From: Platerodrilus igneus
Lineage: Eukaryota; Arthropoda; Insecta; Coleoptera; Lycidae
Assembly (NCBI GenBank): GCA_036346225.1
Contig: JARFIW010001082.1
Span: 1,674,001 to 1,738,000, forward strand
DNA: 64,000 nucleotides
Direction: 5' to 3'
Shown here: positions 1 through 10,879 of the stretch, one piece after another
Layout of the letters: each line of letters begins with the position of its first letter
How positions within the stretch are numbered: position 1 is the stretch's first letter
The notes under the pieces: generated by a model
Seen by the model: only the letters and a program-made list of their open reading frames with translations
Databases searched by the model: none
What the model was told of the DNA's origin: nothing
Program-made: the position numbers and the translations under genes

Positions 1-469
1 AGGGTTTATATATTGTTTTGGCAACCTACTTTTTCCAAGCCACATTAGTAGTTCATAAGATTCGGTACCCCATCGTTGTCGTAACCTAGTATTCATTAAT
101 AAATTTTCTTATTTCAAGCATTTGATTATTTAGAAGTGATAATTGATAAAATTTTATATTTAAGAATTGACAGTTATAACTATTGTAAAAAGCTTTAAAT
201 TAAAATAAGTTCCTTTATCAGATCTGATGTTCATCAAAATCTTAGAGACTAAAATATTCTATAAACAATCATTTTGTTTCATATCACTAAACTTTGTGAA
301 TTGATATAATTTTTTTGGATGAAAGTTATTTGTTATACAATAGATATTTTCTGATTGTATCAGGTTTATTTTATAAGCAAAGTAAATTAAAAGTTTTAAA
401 AAATTCATTCCAATAGGGTTTCTGTATCTATCCTAACATTTTTAATACTTGCTAGATACAGTGGCGTTC

Positions 470-993
470 AACTTCACTTTATTTAATTTTTGGTTTAACG
501 AAGAATATTTCAACCTTACCCTTTCTCATGATTTCCCAGGGGTAATAGCCAAACTAGCAGCAGAAGTGGCAAGTTTTTATAGTCCCAACTTAATTTTATT
601 TAATTTTTATTACTTATTTCCTACAATAGTGTGTACAACATCGTGAGGTTAAAAATAGATTTGCTACTTAGCACGTACAACGTGGGGCTCGAAGTGTGCA
701 ACAACTTTAGTCAGCTATAAAAAATCCGTTGCAGTCTTATGGCAGCAATTCCAGCAGTGCTTGCATCACATGTTAGTAGAATGGGCGGTTGGAGTGTATA
801 GTACTATCTGCATATTTGACTAAAGACTATGATTTACTGAAATATTTTAATTGACAAGTAGAGTTTACATTGTTCTGTTTTAGCCAAAAACTACATACTA
901 ACTTTACAACAATTACTGACTACAAAAACATCACGGGCGTCTCATGTCAAGCTACTCAAGTTACTTAGGGAATTAAAATTCCTCCATAACATT
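470..993 (-). repeat. Probable LTR of a Ty3/gypsy element
   Basis: On the minus strand a polypurine tract (AAGAAGGGGAGAAA) is followed at about position 993 by TGTTATGG, the usual start of a 3' LTR. It lies directly downstream of the minus-strand gypsy integrase remnant. Near 470 the same strand reads TTGAACGCCACTG, which resembles the region just after an LTR (primer-binding-site-like). The LTR would then be about 520 bp. No second LTR is available for alignment, so the inner boundary is inferred. Confidence 0.45.
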
Positions 994-1050
994 TCTCCCC
1001 TTCTTAAAAAATGAATTTACTTAAAATACTAACGATTTATAGTTCTAGTC

Positions 1051-1985
1051 TTATTGGAAGTTTGGAAATTCTACCAAAGCGAGTAATTTGTTGTCAATCC
1101 CTGGGGGGCAGTGGGTTCTGTATGTATTTTGTTCACTATATTTTCCATTCCGTACTTTGAAAATTTCTCTTTGGTGTAACTTCCGAGGCTTTCCCTGTAC
1201 CTGGAGTATCTTTATCAGTATTATAATTATTACTGACACTATCTGTTGGTAGAGGGACTGAAGTGGATGCGCTTAATTTTTGATATGTAATATCGCCATT
1301 TACTTTATTTGAAACACTAATTATACAAGTTTTAGTCACCTCAGTCTAATATCATTAGCATGGACAAACTTGACAACCACGTACACTTTTACTAAGTATT
1401 TGGAATGACTAAAAACTTTTATAATTTTCCCTTTCTACCATAAGTTAGTTAGAACATTTTTAACATAAACCAGTTGATTAAGAGTATACAATTTTGTTTT
1501 CCTGTAGTTATCAGTACTACTTGAGATTGTCATAGAACATTGGTTTTATTAGGTCAAACCTGTGTGAGGTTTAATTTTAAATAAACTCTGGGATGTAGAT
1601 AAATTAGTCACACTTGAAGGAGTATTTCTATAGATAAATAAAAAATCTTATAAACGACTCGAAATTAATTTTTTACATGTTTCATTCCTTTTTCTCAAGA
1701 AAAGAGCTTTCTCTAAACCCCTTTTTATTATCAGTATACCCTCTTCGGCTAAACCAATACTTTGAGGATGATATAGCGGAGATTTTACTGGTTTTATGCC
1801 ATTCCCTGGCAAAAACTTAAAAATTTAAATGAACTAAAAGGTGGGCCATTATTGGCAACTACACAGAAAGATAAACGCCTGCACAGAATTCTTTAAGTTT
1901 CAATATTGTTTCTGTAGCACTGGTTCCTCATTCCATTAGTTGGAAAGCAATCTATTTGGATTGTTGATCAATTCAAATTAAAAAG
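1051..1985 (-). pseudogene. Ty3/gypsy integrase remnant (pol 3' end)
   Basis: Translated on the minus strand with frame changes, this stretch reads as the second half of a retroviral-type integrase. A KPVKSPLYHPQS segment is followed by GLAEEG, where the family has the glutamate of the D,D-35-E triad. Next come a YRNTP segment and a C-terminal segment with VYVKNV, KGKIIKVFSHSKYLVKV and FVHANDIRLR. Several stops and frameshifts break it. It runs into the polypurine tract and LTR-like sequence on its left, as expected for the end of pol. On the right it stops near 1985, where a plus-strand Penelope-like remnant begins. It is a dead fragment. Confidence 0.7.
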
Positions 1986-3160
1986 GTAAAATTAAACTTA
2001 AAAAAGAAGATGTGCACTCTGTCAAAATTATTGGATGCACTTGGCCAGGTTAGTAGTCTACAGAAAACCGCCCAAATAGACCATATTATACCAGGTTTCT
2101 CCAACCGTTGTTGGCAACACAAAATGGTGGTATTTCACTGTTACATCCACAGAGTCTTAAATATACCATTATCAAGGTCTAACCATAACAAAGAACTAAA
2201 TTTAATTAAACAAATAGCTAGCAACAATGGGTATAGCCCCAAACTTGTCTCAATATTACTTACAAAAATATGATCCAGAGAATACAACCAACAGGTGTAC
2301 AACATCACCAAACAGAATACATTGAACCATTATATTTTGGTTTCGTTTATAGGACCATTCAGGGATTAAAAATGCCATTACCCAAATATAGCTTCAATAG
2401 TCTCCTTCAAAACAAATAGCACTATTAACAACTTCTAGTAAAGTCTAGAGAGCTTTTAGAAACACAGTTTAAAAGTGGGGTATACATACTAAAATGTGAA
2501 AACTATAAATCCACCTTCGTGGGAAGAATTTGTAGATCCTTGAGTCGGAATAAAAACAAACCATATAAATCGCTTTTTGGGCATGATATCACCTACAATG
2601 AATATAACTTTAATCAAACTCCAAATACAAAATTATTACACCAAATAACCACAAAGAATTTCAAAAGTTACACTTTTGAGATTTAGAAATAAATAGGAAG
2701 TTACTGAACAATGACTAGTGTCTAAATATTGAAACAATTTTATAGAACGTTCACGCCTAAATTGATCAAACACCCATCTAGTCTTTATTAAAGAAACGTT
2801 TTCAACCTATTCAAATGTAATTTTATTCTCATTTTTGAATAGCCCGTTTATTTTTTAAAAAGTTATCGGAACACTACTGGGTTGTCAAGTCTGTTTAACT
2901 GATGCAAGCAACATGTAGCCAAAATTATAAAGAAAATCAATTTGTCTTTTAACATTAAGCTAGCAATAGTTAGTATATTGTAAATATGATTTGAATGTAA
3001 ATTGTAGTTGTTTTGATAATGACAATTTTTATAAATTAGTACAAGTAAGTTATTCTAACCTATATTGTAATACATCTAGTTTATTTTAATTGTAGAGACA
3101 CGGATGATGATGGCTATTGCCGAAAGTGCTTTGTAATTTCATTAATTTTTTAATAAATTT
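1986..3160 (+). pseudogene. Penelope-like element remnant (RT thumb and GIY-YIG)
   Basis: The plus strand encodes pieces of a Penelope-like retroelement. The open stretch at 2010-2273 contains HRVLNIPLS and LNLIKQIASNNGYSPKL, typical of the segment between RT and endonuclease in this class. After stops, 2473-2560 reads SGVYILKCENYKSTFVGR, the start of a GIY-YIG endonuclease domain (V-Y and F-V-G standing for GIY and YIG). Coding similarity fades by about 2710. The following 450 bp are A+T rich and end with a hammerhead-like motif at 3103-3125, which is where a pseudo-LTR would lie. The upstream RT palm is absent, so this is a 5'-truncated, mutated copy. Confidence 0.65.
3103..3125 (+). ncRNA. 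Hammerhead-like ribozyme motif in Penelope-type terminal repeat
   Basis: The sequence reads ATGATGA, then TGGC TATT GCC, then GAAA. The hammerhead core is CUGANGA, stem II, GAAA, so this matches except that the first C is replaced by A; stem II would have three G-C pairs. Penelope-like elements are known to carry hammerhead motifs in their terminal repeats, and a Penelope-like remnant precedes this site. The changed core base suggests an inactive copy. Confidence 0.4.
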
Positions 3161-3259
3161 TACACGTAAATACTTCAAGATTTTTACTTACATTCGAAAA
3201 ATGTGCACAAAGCCGGCTATGGATAATTAGAGTAGTAAAACACTACTATTTGGTAAAAT

Positions 3260-3815
3260 TCCTTGTCTATTGACAAATATCACGTACATATCTCTCAATA
3301 GTATCATTTATATTTGGCCACCACTTGACTAGAAATGACATCTCATAAGGTAGTCTAGGAAAACGATGGAGTCAGTTATCCTTAATAATTTGAGCGATTA
3401 TAGGTGACAACGGTGACCCCCTTGGAGTTCCAAATAGTTGTAGATAGAATTTATCTTGAAAACAAAATGTGTTGTTATATACCAGATTAACGACAGCCAA
3501 AAACAAATCTTCTGACAGCTTACAAAAAGGTTTAATTTTGTTCCAGTTTTCTTTGATGGTATTGATGACTAAAGGTAAAGGAATATTAATGAACAAAGAA
3601 GCTACATCCAATGAAATAAAAATATGATCATTAGGAAGGTGAAAATTCTTGAATTGTCGTACAAACGAGAAGCTATCTTTTACATTATAACCCTCAAGAG
3701 GGAAAGCCAGTTGACGAATGTTAGCCAAAAAAGAAGCTATACCATAGGTCTGTGTATTCACCGTAGGGATGATAGGTTTTAAGGCCCTTACAGGATCCCT
3801 TACAAAGGGATCCTA
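3260..3815 (-). pseudogene. Penelope-like reverse transcriptase fragment
   Basis: The minus strand encodes a partial Penelope-type RT. A segment matching the LRPIIS region (PIIPTVNTQTYG) leads into SFSFVRQFK, then HIFISLDVASLFINIPLPLV (RT motif A, with the catalytic aspartate in SLDV), then [14 protein letters not shown] (motif B). Reading on to lower coordinates gives ERYVRDIC at the place where active relatives have a YVDD box, so one catalytic aspartate appears lost and an insertion or frameshift precedes it. The GIY-YIG domain is missing on this strand. It lies opposite to the Penelope-like remnant on its left and is probably a separate insertion. Confidence 0.7.
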
Positions 3816-4039
3816 CGTTTACTACACAAAAAAAGGCGAACCAAGCAAATTATTCATCATAATAAATGTTCAAATAGTCCTTCTACAGCTAAACAATACC
3901 CCTGTCTGTTATAAAACCTTTGCTGCACATTATTTAACATTGCAAGAGTAACAGTTGCAAAGGCATCTAGTATCATTTGGTGTAACCCATTTACATCAGT
4001 AAGCCTTTCGTACTTGTAAATTGACTCTTTTATGTACCC

Positions 4040-4870
4040 CCATAAAAAAAGTTATTTACTGACTGATCGGGAGATCTTGCTGAATCGGTATTGTTCCTTT
4101 GGTACTAATTAATTGGTTAGAAAAGATATTGTTTAGGCATACTTCTACCGAAACTACATTGTTAGATAGACAGTCTTGATACCAAATTTGTTGAATATCA
4201 ACAGGAAGTTGTTCTAGCCATGGAATTATTTGGTTTTGCAAGAGCTTCAAATATCGATGTCCATTTAAATTTCAATCAATAAAAAACATTCCAATTATAT
4301 TATTACCCATAACTCCAGGCCATACATTCAGTTTCTCCAGATACAGAGTTCTATAATCCATTCGAACACATGGATTATTACGATACCAAAATCGAACCAC
4401 AGAAGGATTATGCTTCCCCATCACGACAAATGAAGACATCTATAAAGCATTTTATTTAAGAAGTCGTCATCATTATTTTGCTTTTTCCGTGATTTGTACA
4501 CAGAATATCGTTCTGCTTTCCCTTTCTTCTGAAAAAATTTGTTGGGTTATAAGTATTTTGTAAGATTTCTATCCATTCTTGCGCAAAACTTCTCGTACTG
4601 TGCTTTTGTTAGTATCAATTTTATCGGCAATCTGTCTATACAAGATTTAGATGGATCCTGTTTGGCACTAGTACAAATCATCATATTTCTTGATTTGTTC
4701 TACTCGTCAGTTTTGGCATATTTCTGTTGCATTTGCACTTGGAAACAGAACCATATTGTTCAAAATTATGAACAAGTGTGCAATAGTTCCACTTGAAGGA
4801 GCAGATGTGTTTTCAAATGCCGCTATAAAGAAATTGATAAATTACCGATTGAATTGCCAGTATAAATCCA
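4040..4870 (-). pseudogene. Tc1/mariner-like transposase remnant
   Basis: The minus strand reads as a decayed DDE transposase in the family order. A helix-turn-helix end (NKSTVREVLRKNGLKSYK, about 4600) comes first. It is followed by VVMGKHNPSVVRFW, then NVWPGVMGNNIIGMFF near 4300, then RYLKLLQNQIIPWLEQLP and IWYQDCLSNN, where working members have WFQQDGAPPH. The final piece corresponds to the IEWPPRSPDLTP region but is badly altered, so the catalytic box is not intact. Stops interrupt it throughout. Terminal inverted repeats were not found, so the transposon ends are unknown. Confidence 0.6.
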
Positions 4871-5059
4871 TTTAAGAATTTGCACGTTCTCTCCCTGCCT
4901 GTATTGCATTTTGAACTATTTAAGATTGAAATGACAAATTGTTGCAAATGCTTTTCAAATGAACGCTGTTTTCTATTTCATTTAAAAAACGAAATATCCA
5001 TGGAATTATGACTTTTTGTTGCACTTAACCTTCTATATTCAAAATAAATTTCAGACAAT

Positions 5060-5215
5060 CTTTATAATAGAATTTTTTTCTATTTCTCTATCCTCCCCAG
5101 AAGAAGCAGGATAAGTTCTGACTGACACCATGTCTCCCACCTTAAACTTGACTATAGGCAAACGCTTTTTCTTCTGGCGAAGATTACAAAGCTAGTGATG
5201 CTATAGGATTCCACT
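5060..5215 (-). pseudogene. Possible LTR-retrotransposon integrase C-terminal scrap
   Basis: A short minus-strand stretch reads LRQKKKRLPIVKFKVGDMVS followed by VRTYPASS. The KFKVGDMV pattern is what follows the catalytic core in many gypsy-type integrases. Nothing upstream could be joined to it with confidence, so this is a tentative call from one motif. Confidence 0.35.
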
Positions 5216-5429
5216 TAAAACTGCAACAAGGTTTGTAAGTTTTCACTCATAACTGCATAATATATTATTGAATACTTGACACCCATGTTTTCATAAGCAA
5301 CAGTAGAGAAAATGAACTTTGTACATTAACTCCACTATTCTTCTTTTAAAGTTACGGTCTTTTGGTAGCTTATCTAAAGCAATTGATTCCAACACATGGC
5401 TAGTCAGTATTCAGATATTGCTGTGATAT

Positions 5430-5625
5430 TGGAAGTCTGACGAAGAACCCCACAGATAGGGCACCAATTTTCTGCTGTAATAGTGAAGGTCCAACGATAA
5501 GCTATCGAGCCCCTATGTTTTGGATGGCAATTTACTGCTGTGTTATTGAAGTTGATGCATCCCTACATTGAACGCCAATTTCCTTTTCTACTGAATTCGT
5601 TGTAACTTCTACTGTCCAGCAGTCA
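5430..5625 (-). repeat. Three diverged primer-binding-site-like repeats
   Basis: Three related segments occur in a row. On the minus strand they read AATTGGTGCCCTATCTGTGG, a weaker TTGCCATCCAAAACATAGGG, and AATTGGCGTTCAATGTAGGG. The form TTGGCGCCCAAC followed by G-rich sequence is common just downstream of 5' LTRs. The run could come from overlapping LTR-leader remnants or local duplication. No LTR pair was found around it. Confidence 0.35.
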
Positions 5626-7833
5626 CGGAATCTCCTAACTAAATAAAAGAAGCCAACATCCATGGCTATTTCAGTGGATAGAATATAAACTCTCTCCTGC
5701 TCAAACAAATTACTATATTAAACCTCACAAAAACTTCTGGAGTACAAATATTTACAGTTAATATTAATAATAAACAAAAAATGAGAGATATGGGTAAGTA
5801 AATCACATAAGAATTACAAGAACTTCACCAAAGTATCAACTTACACTTTATAGCAATTGTGATACCTACGTACCTGAAATAGCACGGTTCTGCTCGAGTC
5901 GTCAGACCATATGGTATCAGGCTATGAACGTTTATGTTTAAGTTGTCTGTGTACAGTGAACGATTTCATTTATCTAAGATAATCTATTTTATTATTAGTA
6001 AAATATTGGGCACCAGGATTAAGTTATGTTAAGCTATTTCCTATTTGTTTATCAAATTTGAAAGAATAAATAAGTTTTAGTGTATGTGTGATCACGAACC
6101 AACGACATCAAATACTACAACTTGGCATACACTAACATTGACCTTTTGATGTCAGTGTATTTTAACCTATTTCCTTAAAAATATACCTTTGAACAAAGAA
6201 GCATGTAAATTGCTCTTTGTTAAAAATTATTGAAAACACAATGCACTTTTCCAAAAGCCCTTTATAGTGTAACATATAACTTAAAAGCTAATCTGACCTT
6301 GATTATAGTAGTCTTGAATTTTGTCCAGTTAAACATATGTCTATCTCAAAGATTGATCTCCAAACAAATTACTTAAAACTGACGCCAAATTTAAATCCAA
6401 AACCTAATTCATAACAAATTTTTTATTTCAGCAGGACCAAATCAGATAAGTTAGAATCTATATTCGAGCAAAGTTAGTAATGATCAAGTCAAGCTATCAT
6501 TGCAATAATAATCGAAGAAATGTTTGCATTAATATTTGTAACTTTCAATTGAAATTTGAAACCTTAAAGCCTTACTTAGAGTGGTACTCTAAGTCATATG
6601 TTGAATCGTTTTTAAAGGCATACTCAAAATCGTATTTAGGGTAGTAGTAAGAGTAGTACTCAGAATCATACTTCAACACCCTAAAACAACCCCACTGCCA
6701 AAATCATTCAAATTATTAAATTTGACTTACGATTTTCCTTCGTTGAAATCAAACTCACTCAAATTACACTTTTGAAATGCAATATTTTTATTTGTACTTA
6801 TATTGTACCACTTAATTATTTTATATCTTCAATTGTTCACTGAAAATGTAATCATTATGTTTTCAAGATGAATCTACTCTCTTATGCCTCGTGCTAAACA
6901 TGGTAAAAGACATGTGCGCCTTGACCAATGAGCGACCTTCAAACCGACGATTCTATTCATTGAATGCCTCGATTATTGTTAATTCGATGTCATTATCATA
7001 TGTAAACTTGAGTAATTTTAATTTTTTATCGATTTTAATCTTCACTAGGTGTAAATAACAAATTTGATATCTCCTTTATCATAGCAACGAAATTAACTAG
7101 GCAAGTTTTTCGCTAGTAGCATTGTGCGTGCTAATTTGAAAACTGTTTGATCTATACACAACACATCCATTTTGTTCAAAGAGAAAAACCGCTAATATGG
7201 CTATGCAAGCACACGCAAACTTTGTAAAACACAACGAATCAATGAATGCTTTAAACTATGAAATACAAAACTAGCCGCAAATGATTTCTCACTAGTATGC
7301 AGATCATAAAATACCGGTATGGTAAACACCTTCCAATAATACAAATAAATGGTTTTGCACCTACGGGTATGCAACCAACTTTAATTTGAAAGGAAATTAA
7401 CCTGGATAATACATAAACCTCAAGCCGACAGTTTCTCACCACCACGTAAACACACTATTGCAATAATAAAAGTTAAACTTACCTAGATGCTGCGATCACT
7501 TGCTAATAGATAACTGCTGTTATAAATCTGTAAACATAAGTTAAAACGCAATAGCTTATGGTAGATTACTTCTAGCACAGTTTTCAAATACAAAGAAAAA
7601 GATAGTATCACAGTATTCCAATTATTAAACTAATAACATGGATAAAATCATGAATAACAGTGATTATGCAATTACTTACTCAGCACAACACACAATACAT
7701 ACAATATAGTTACGTATACACTGGTAGCCAGAAACAGGAATCAATGCTCGCTGCTTTCTAATAATTCCTTAATAAAGTAATTGCACGAATACACACTAAG
7801 CCACAATACCATAGATCACCAGTAGCAACTGGG
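5626..7833. other. No recognisable gene; A+T-rich sequence
   Basis: No open frame here matches a family I recognise. Between about 6570 and 6680 short phrases built on ACTC-AA-TCATA recur irregularly (for example around TACTCAAAATCGTA and TACTCAGAATCATA), a weak local repetition. Short open frames at 7251-7445 and 7911-8096 on the minus strand have no visible motifs and look like chance. The stretch lies beyond the 3' end of CTH. Confidence 0.5.
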
Positions 7834-7881
7834 TACTGCAGGAAAGTGCACAGTAGTTACTGCAGGAAAGTGCACAGTAGT
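7834..7881. repeat. Perfect 24-bp tandem duplication
   Basis: The 24-base unit TACTGCAGGAAAGTGCACAG plus TAGT occurs twice in immediate succession (7834-7857 and 7858-7881) with no mismatch. The identity suggests a recent local duplication or slippage. The surrounding sequence is not coding. Confidence 0.9.
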
Positions 7882-8489
7882 TACTCTACCGGATTGGTAG
7901 CAGCAAGTAACTAGTACTTCAAAGCTACTATAAAGAGTATAGCAGTACATACGCCCAGAGAAGGACCCCAAAATAATAATTTTAGTTGCAAAAGAGTATA
8001 TTTTACCACAGGTGCGGGTTTTAATGAATTAATAAATAAAACCCAACAACTTTGAATTCGAATAATAAAAAATTCTGAAATGTAAGTGATTAACATTGGA
8101 AAACCTATAGACGGGCTTACCCAATGTGAAGTAAAAGCAAAGAATATCTACAACTGATATTGTGGAGTAGAAAATAAACGTATAAACTAATGAAATACTA
8201 AATTGTACTCAATGATAATAACACATCCAAAAGTGCTACAAGGCGAAATTAAAACAGATGAACAAGACTGTTTTTTGAGACGGCCATCGTGGGAAGACGA
8301 ATGAGAATACCACAGCATCCAATAGAGTTGCCAACCTATCTAAACATCAGATAAAATACAAATCAAGATCTAAATTCGGGAATAATTTGCATTAATATGT
8401 AAAAAAAAGGGGCAATAAATAAACATAGAAAACCAACAGTTTCAATGTTACAGCTTTTATACAGCTATTTCCTAAAAAAAAGCTTTTAC

Positions 8490-8715
8490 TTTAAAATTAT
8501 CAAACTCCAGACCACCATCACTCGAGAACATCTTGATGTTTTTTCTAGATTGCTTTTCCACAACTTGTAGACATTCAACTACTTTATAAAAACACAACTT
8601 TTTCCTTCAGGGAATAAATGTACACTAGGTAAATCAGCAAATATATCCTCAAACACTCTGTGAAATACTTCTGGGGTTGAACACAAACCTGTTTGGCACT
8701 AGTAGCAATATGGTA
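8490..8715 (-). pseudogene. Retrotransposon pol scraps: gypsy-like RT next to copia-like integrase
   Basis: The minus strand first reads TGLCSTPEVFHRVFEDIF followed by ADLP, which resembles the gypsy RT segment FGL-S-APEVF just before the YxDD box. A few codons later, in another frame, it reads FYKVVECLQVVEKQSRKNIK then MFSSDGGLEFDN, which resembles the copia integrase segment ending in SDGGGEFDN. The two pieces belong to different element types yet almost touch, so this is a chimeric junction or a misreading of one decayed element. The upstream sequence to about 8900 is not recognisable. Confidence 0.4.
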
Positions 8716-9149
8716 TTGTTCCCACTAGTAAACTGGACACTTTTTAGCAATACCTTGAAGTGAGGTGTGCTGAAGCGAGCCCCTTTCTTTCTCTTTTACT
8801 CCTGTCTATCTATCTTGCTATGGGGTAGGAAAAGGAGTCGTAGATTTGGATAGTCACGAATCCCCCCTATTGCTGTAACTTTAAACTATCTCAATGTTTT
8901 GATACGTTATAATTAACTAAGTATCTCATTTTATATGTAACTACCAACAGATTTTGTTTTGTGTTTAATAATAACACCTTTAAATTTTCGTTTCTTACAT
9001 AGAATTACTAGTAAACGAAGTAGTACTTAAAGTAAAGAATTTACTGTTAATTTCTTAGCCAAAAATTGCTTGTGTTAGCTACTGGTACACTTCCCATGGT
9101 AAAACTTTTTTACTAAAAAACTAACATGCTTGTGTGATTTTCAAGCACA

Positions 9150-9520
9150 TCTGTTGCAAATATTAAAGGTATCACGTTCAATTTTGCCTTCGTAAATATT
9201 TTCTTTCAATTTATGATCTTCTCAAATATTCCAACACCGCGTCGATATTTTGTATAACTACATGTTATATGAGATGCTTCTGAGCACGCTTTATAATTTA
9301 ATAAATCGACTTGTCCCTCTAAAACACCTACACAATTGAAACAAGTGTTTGTTGAACATTCTGTAGAATGCTATTAGTGTATTTAGTTTAAGTAAAAGTA
9401 CTTTGATCTATCTTTATTGTTTGAGATAACACAGCAAATGTACTCGGTTATCTATAGTCTTTGCTTTCTGAAAGAATATGTTCGCTTTATTTATAAGTAA
9501 TAATGCAAGTTTGAATAGCA
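9150..9520 (+). repeat. Unclassified interspersed repeat, copy 1
   Basis: This roughly 350-bp segment is similar, in reverse complement, to 41760-42125. Shared landmarks are CAATTTATGAT-TTCTCAAATATTCC, GTTGAACA-TCTGTAGAATG, TATTAGTGTATTTAGTTTAAG and CTTTGCTTTCTGAAAG-ATATG. The two copies differ by many substitutions and small indels, so the insertions are old. No coding capacity, tRNA-like boxes or terminal repeats were recognised, so the element type is unknown. Confidence 0.65.
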
Positions 9521-9587
9521 TAAATTTTATACAAATGTAATTAACAAAGGTAATTGTAACCAAATTTGCCGGATTTCTTCATCTATT

Positions 9588-10072
9588 ATGCATTACGACT
9601 TTGGAAGTGTTTTTTTGACATGTGTTACTCAAATATTTGAATCGATTGTCATCTCGTTTCCTAATTTGACTTTCACTTTGATCCAGCTTTCAGTGCTAGC
9701 ATGTACTTTATGCATGGCTGATTCTGTTACTCAAAAGCAATGCACGCTTCCTTGCATGGACTATATCCCCTGTGCATTTGTAAGTTCTTACGCGTTTATT
9801 ATTACTAGTAAGATTCTCTTTTTAGCTCTTCTACATAGGCTCCTACGTAGACTCAATTGTCCTTTTATGTAGGCCAAATAGTTTTTTCTTTTACACAGAC
9901 CCAAATGCTTTGTTGCATCGGCCGCTGTTGCGAGTATGGTCACAGCATTAATGGTTCTAACTACTGGGAAGACAACCCCTCAGTTAGTGAGGTCATGCTG
10001 TTTTATGGATTGACTGATGTCGATGCTAGAAAATACAAGATAAGTATCATTGCACATACATTTATTTTGTGA
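9588..10072 (+). other. Two short overlapping open frames, unrecognised
   Basis: Open frames of 94 codons (9588-9872) and 71 codons (9857-10072) overlap by a few bases. The first has hydrophobic stretches and several cysteines; the second begins with a cysteine cluster (CCIGRCCEYG). Neither shows a domain I can name, and the opposite strand gives nothing better. They lie about 0.7 kb beyond the CTH stop. They are probably chance frames or the remains of an unidentified repeat. Confidence 0.15.
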
Positions 10073-10656
10073 CCTTTCTTTTATACCATACCTCTCCATA
10101 TTTGATGTTTGTGGGATCAGAACCCGCTCAGAAATTAGTATCACTAATGCTGCTGGATGTTTTTCTTAGAAATGCTCACTAGAATTTGTCTTGCATTACG
10201 TTTTTTTAACAGAACACACCTGTGATACGAAAACATAAACATTTTTTTACGATTAATTTTACATGTACGTCCGAAATGTGCACTTCGTATCTCCGGTACG
10301 AAAATTGTCCTTAGATTATAATCTTATTTTTCTTTATTGGTTTAAATTGAAACTTTTACGTTTATTGTGAAATATATAACTCTTTATTTATCTTTTTTGA
10401 CAAAAGAAATTTTTATTTTAATTATCTATGTGAAGCAGACCACTCTCTGCATTTGTAGTTAGCTCGGTATTTCTGAATTCCCTTATCTTTTTATCGTAAT
10501 CGTGATTCATGCGGGATCTTACTTAAGTGTCCTTTCTGTTTGTGTCTGACCTGTGCAGTTTAACCTTACAAAGCAAAAACCAGATACTGATGCAAAGGGC
10601 CAAAAATTATCACGTTTACGATAAATATTTCAAAATTCAATACTACTTGATGGTAT

Positions 10657-10662
10657 TTTAAT
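10657..10662 (-). promoter_or_regulatory. Candidate CTH polyadenylation signal (ATTAAA)
   Basis: About 75 bases past the CTH stop codon the minus strand reads ATTAAA, the commonest variant of AATAAA. No canonical AATAAA was seen nearer the stop. Spacing and strand fit a short 3' UTR, but hexamers of this composition are frequent in A+T-rich DNA. Confidence 0.35.
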
Positions 10663-10737
10663 CACATTTGTTTCATATCACATTCAAACAAGCAATAATG
10701 TATGTAACATACATAATTCAAAACAATGAATAATGCT

Positions 10738-10879
10738 TTAAATAAGGTTCAAAGCTTGCTCTAAGTCATTCAATAAATCGTCAATATCTTCAAGTCCCAC
10801 AGATAATCTAATCATGTTATCTGTAATGTTTAAAGCTAATCTTTGGTCCAATGGTATTGATCCATGTGTCATAAGGGAT
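10738..10879 (-). CDS. CTH: CTH terminal coding exon 6
   Basis: After the acceptor TTTGTAG the exon reads [20 protein letters not shown] followed by [11 protein letters not shown] and a C-terminus [14 protein letters not shown], with a TAA stop at 10740-10738. MTH-S and IRLSVGLED are conserved at the end of the family. The preceding intron is 48 bp. Confidence 0.93.

Noticed and set aside
3769..3951. 60-codon plus-strand frame next to the Penelope-like RT
   Set aside because: No motif, and the adjoining minus strand partly continues the RT reading.
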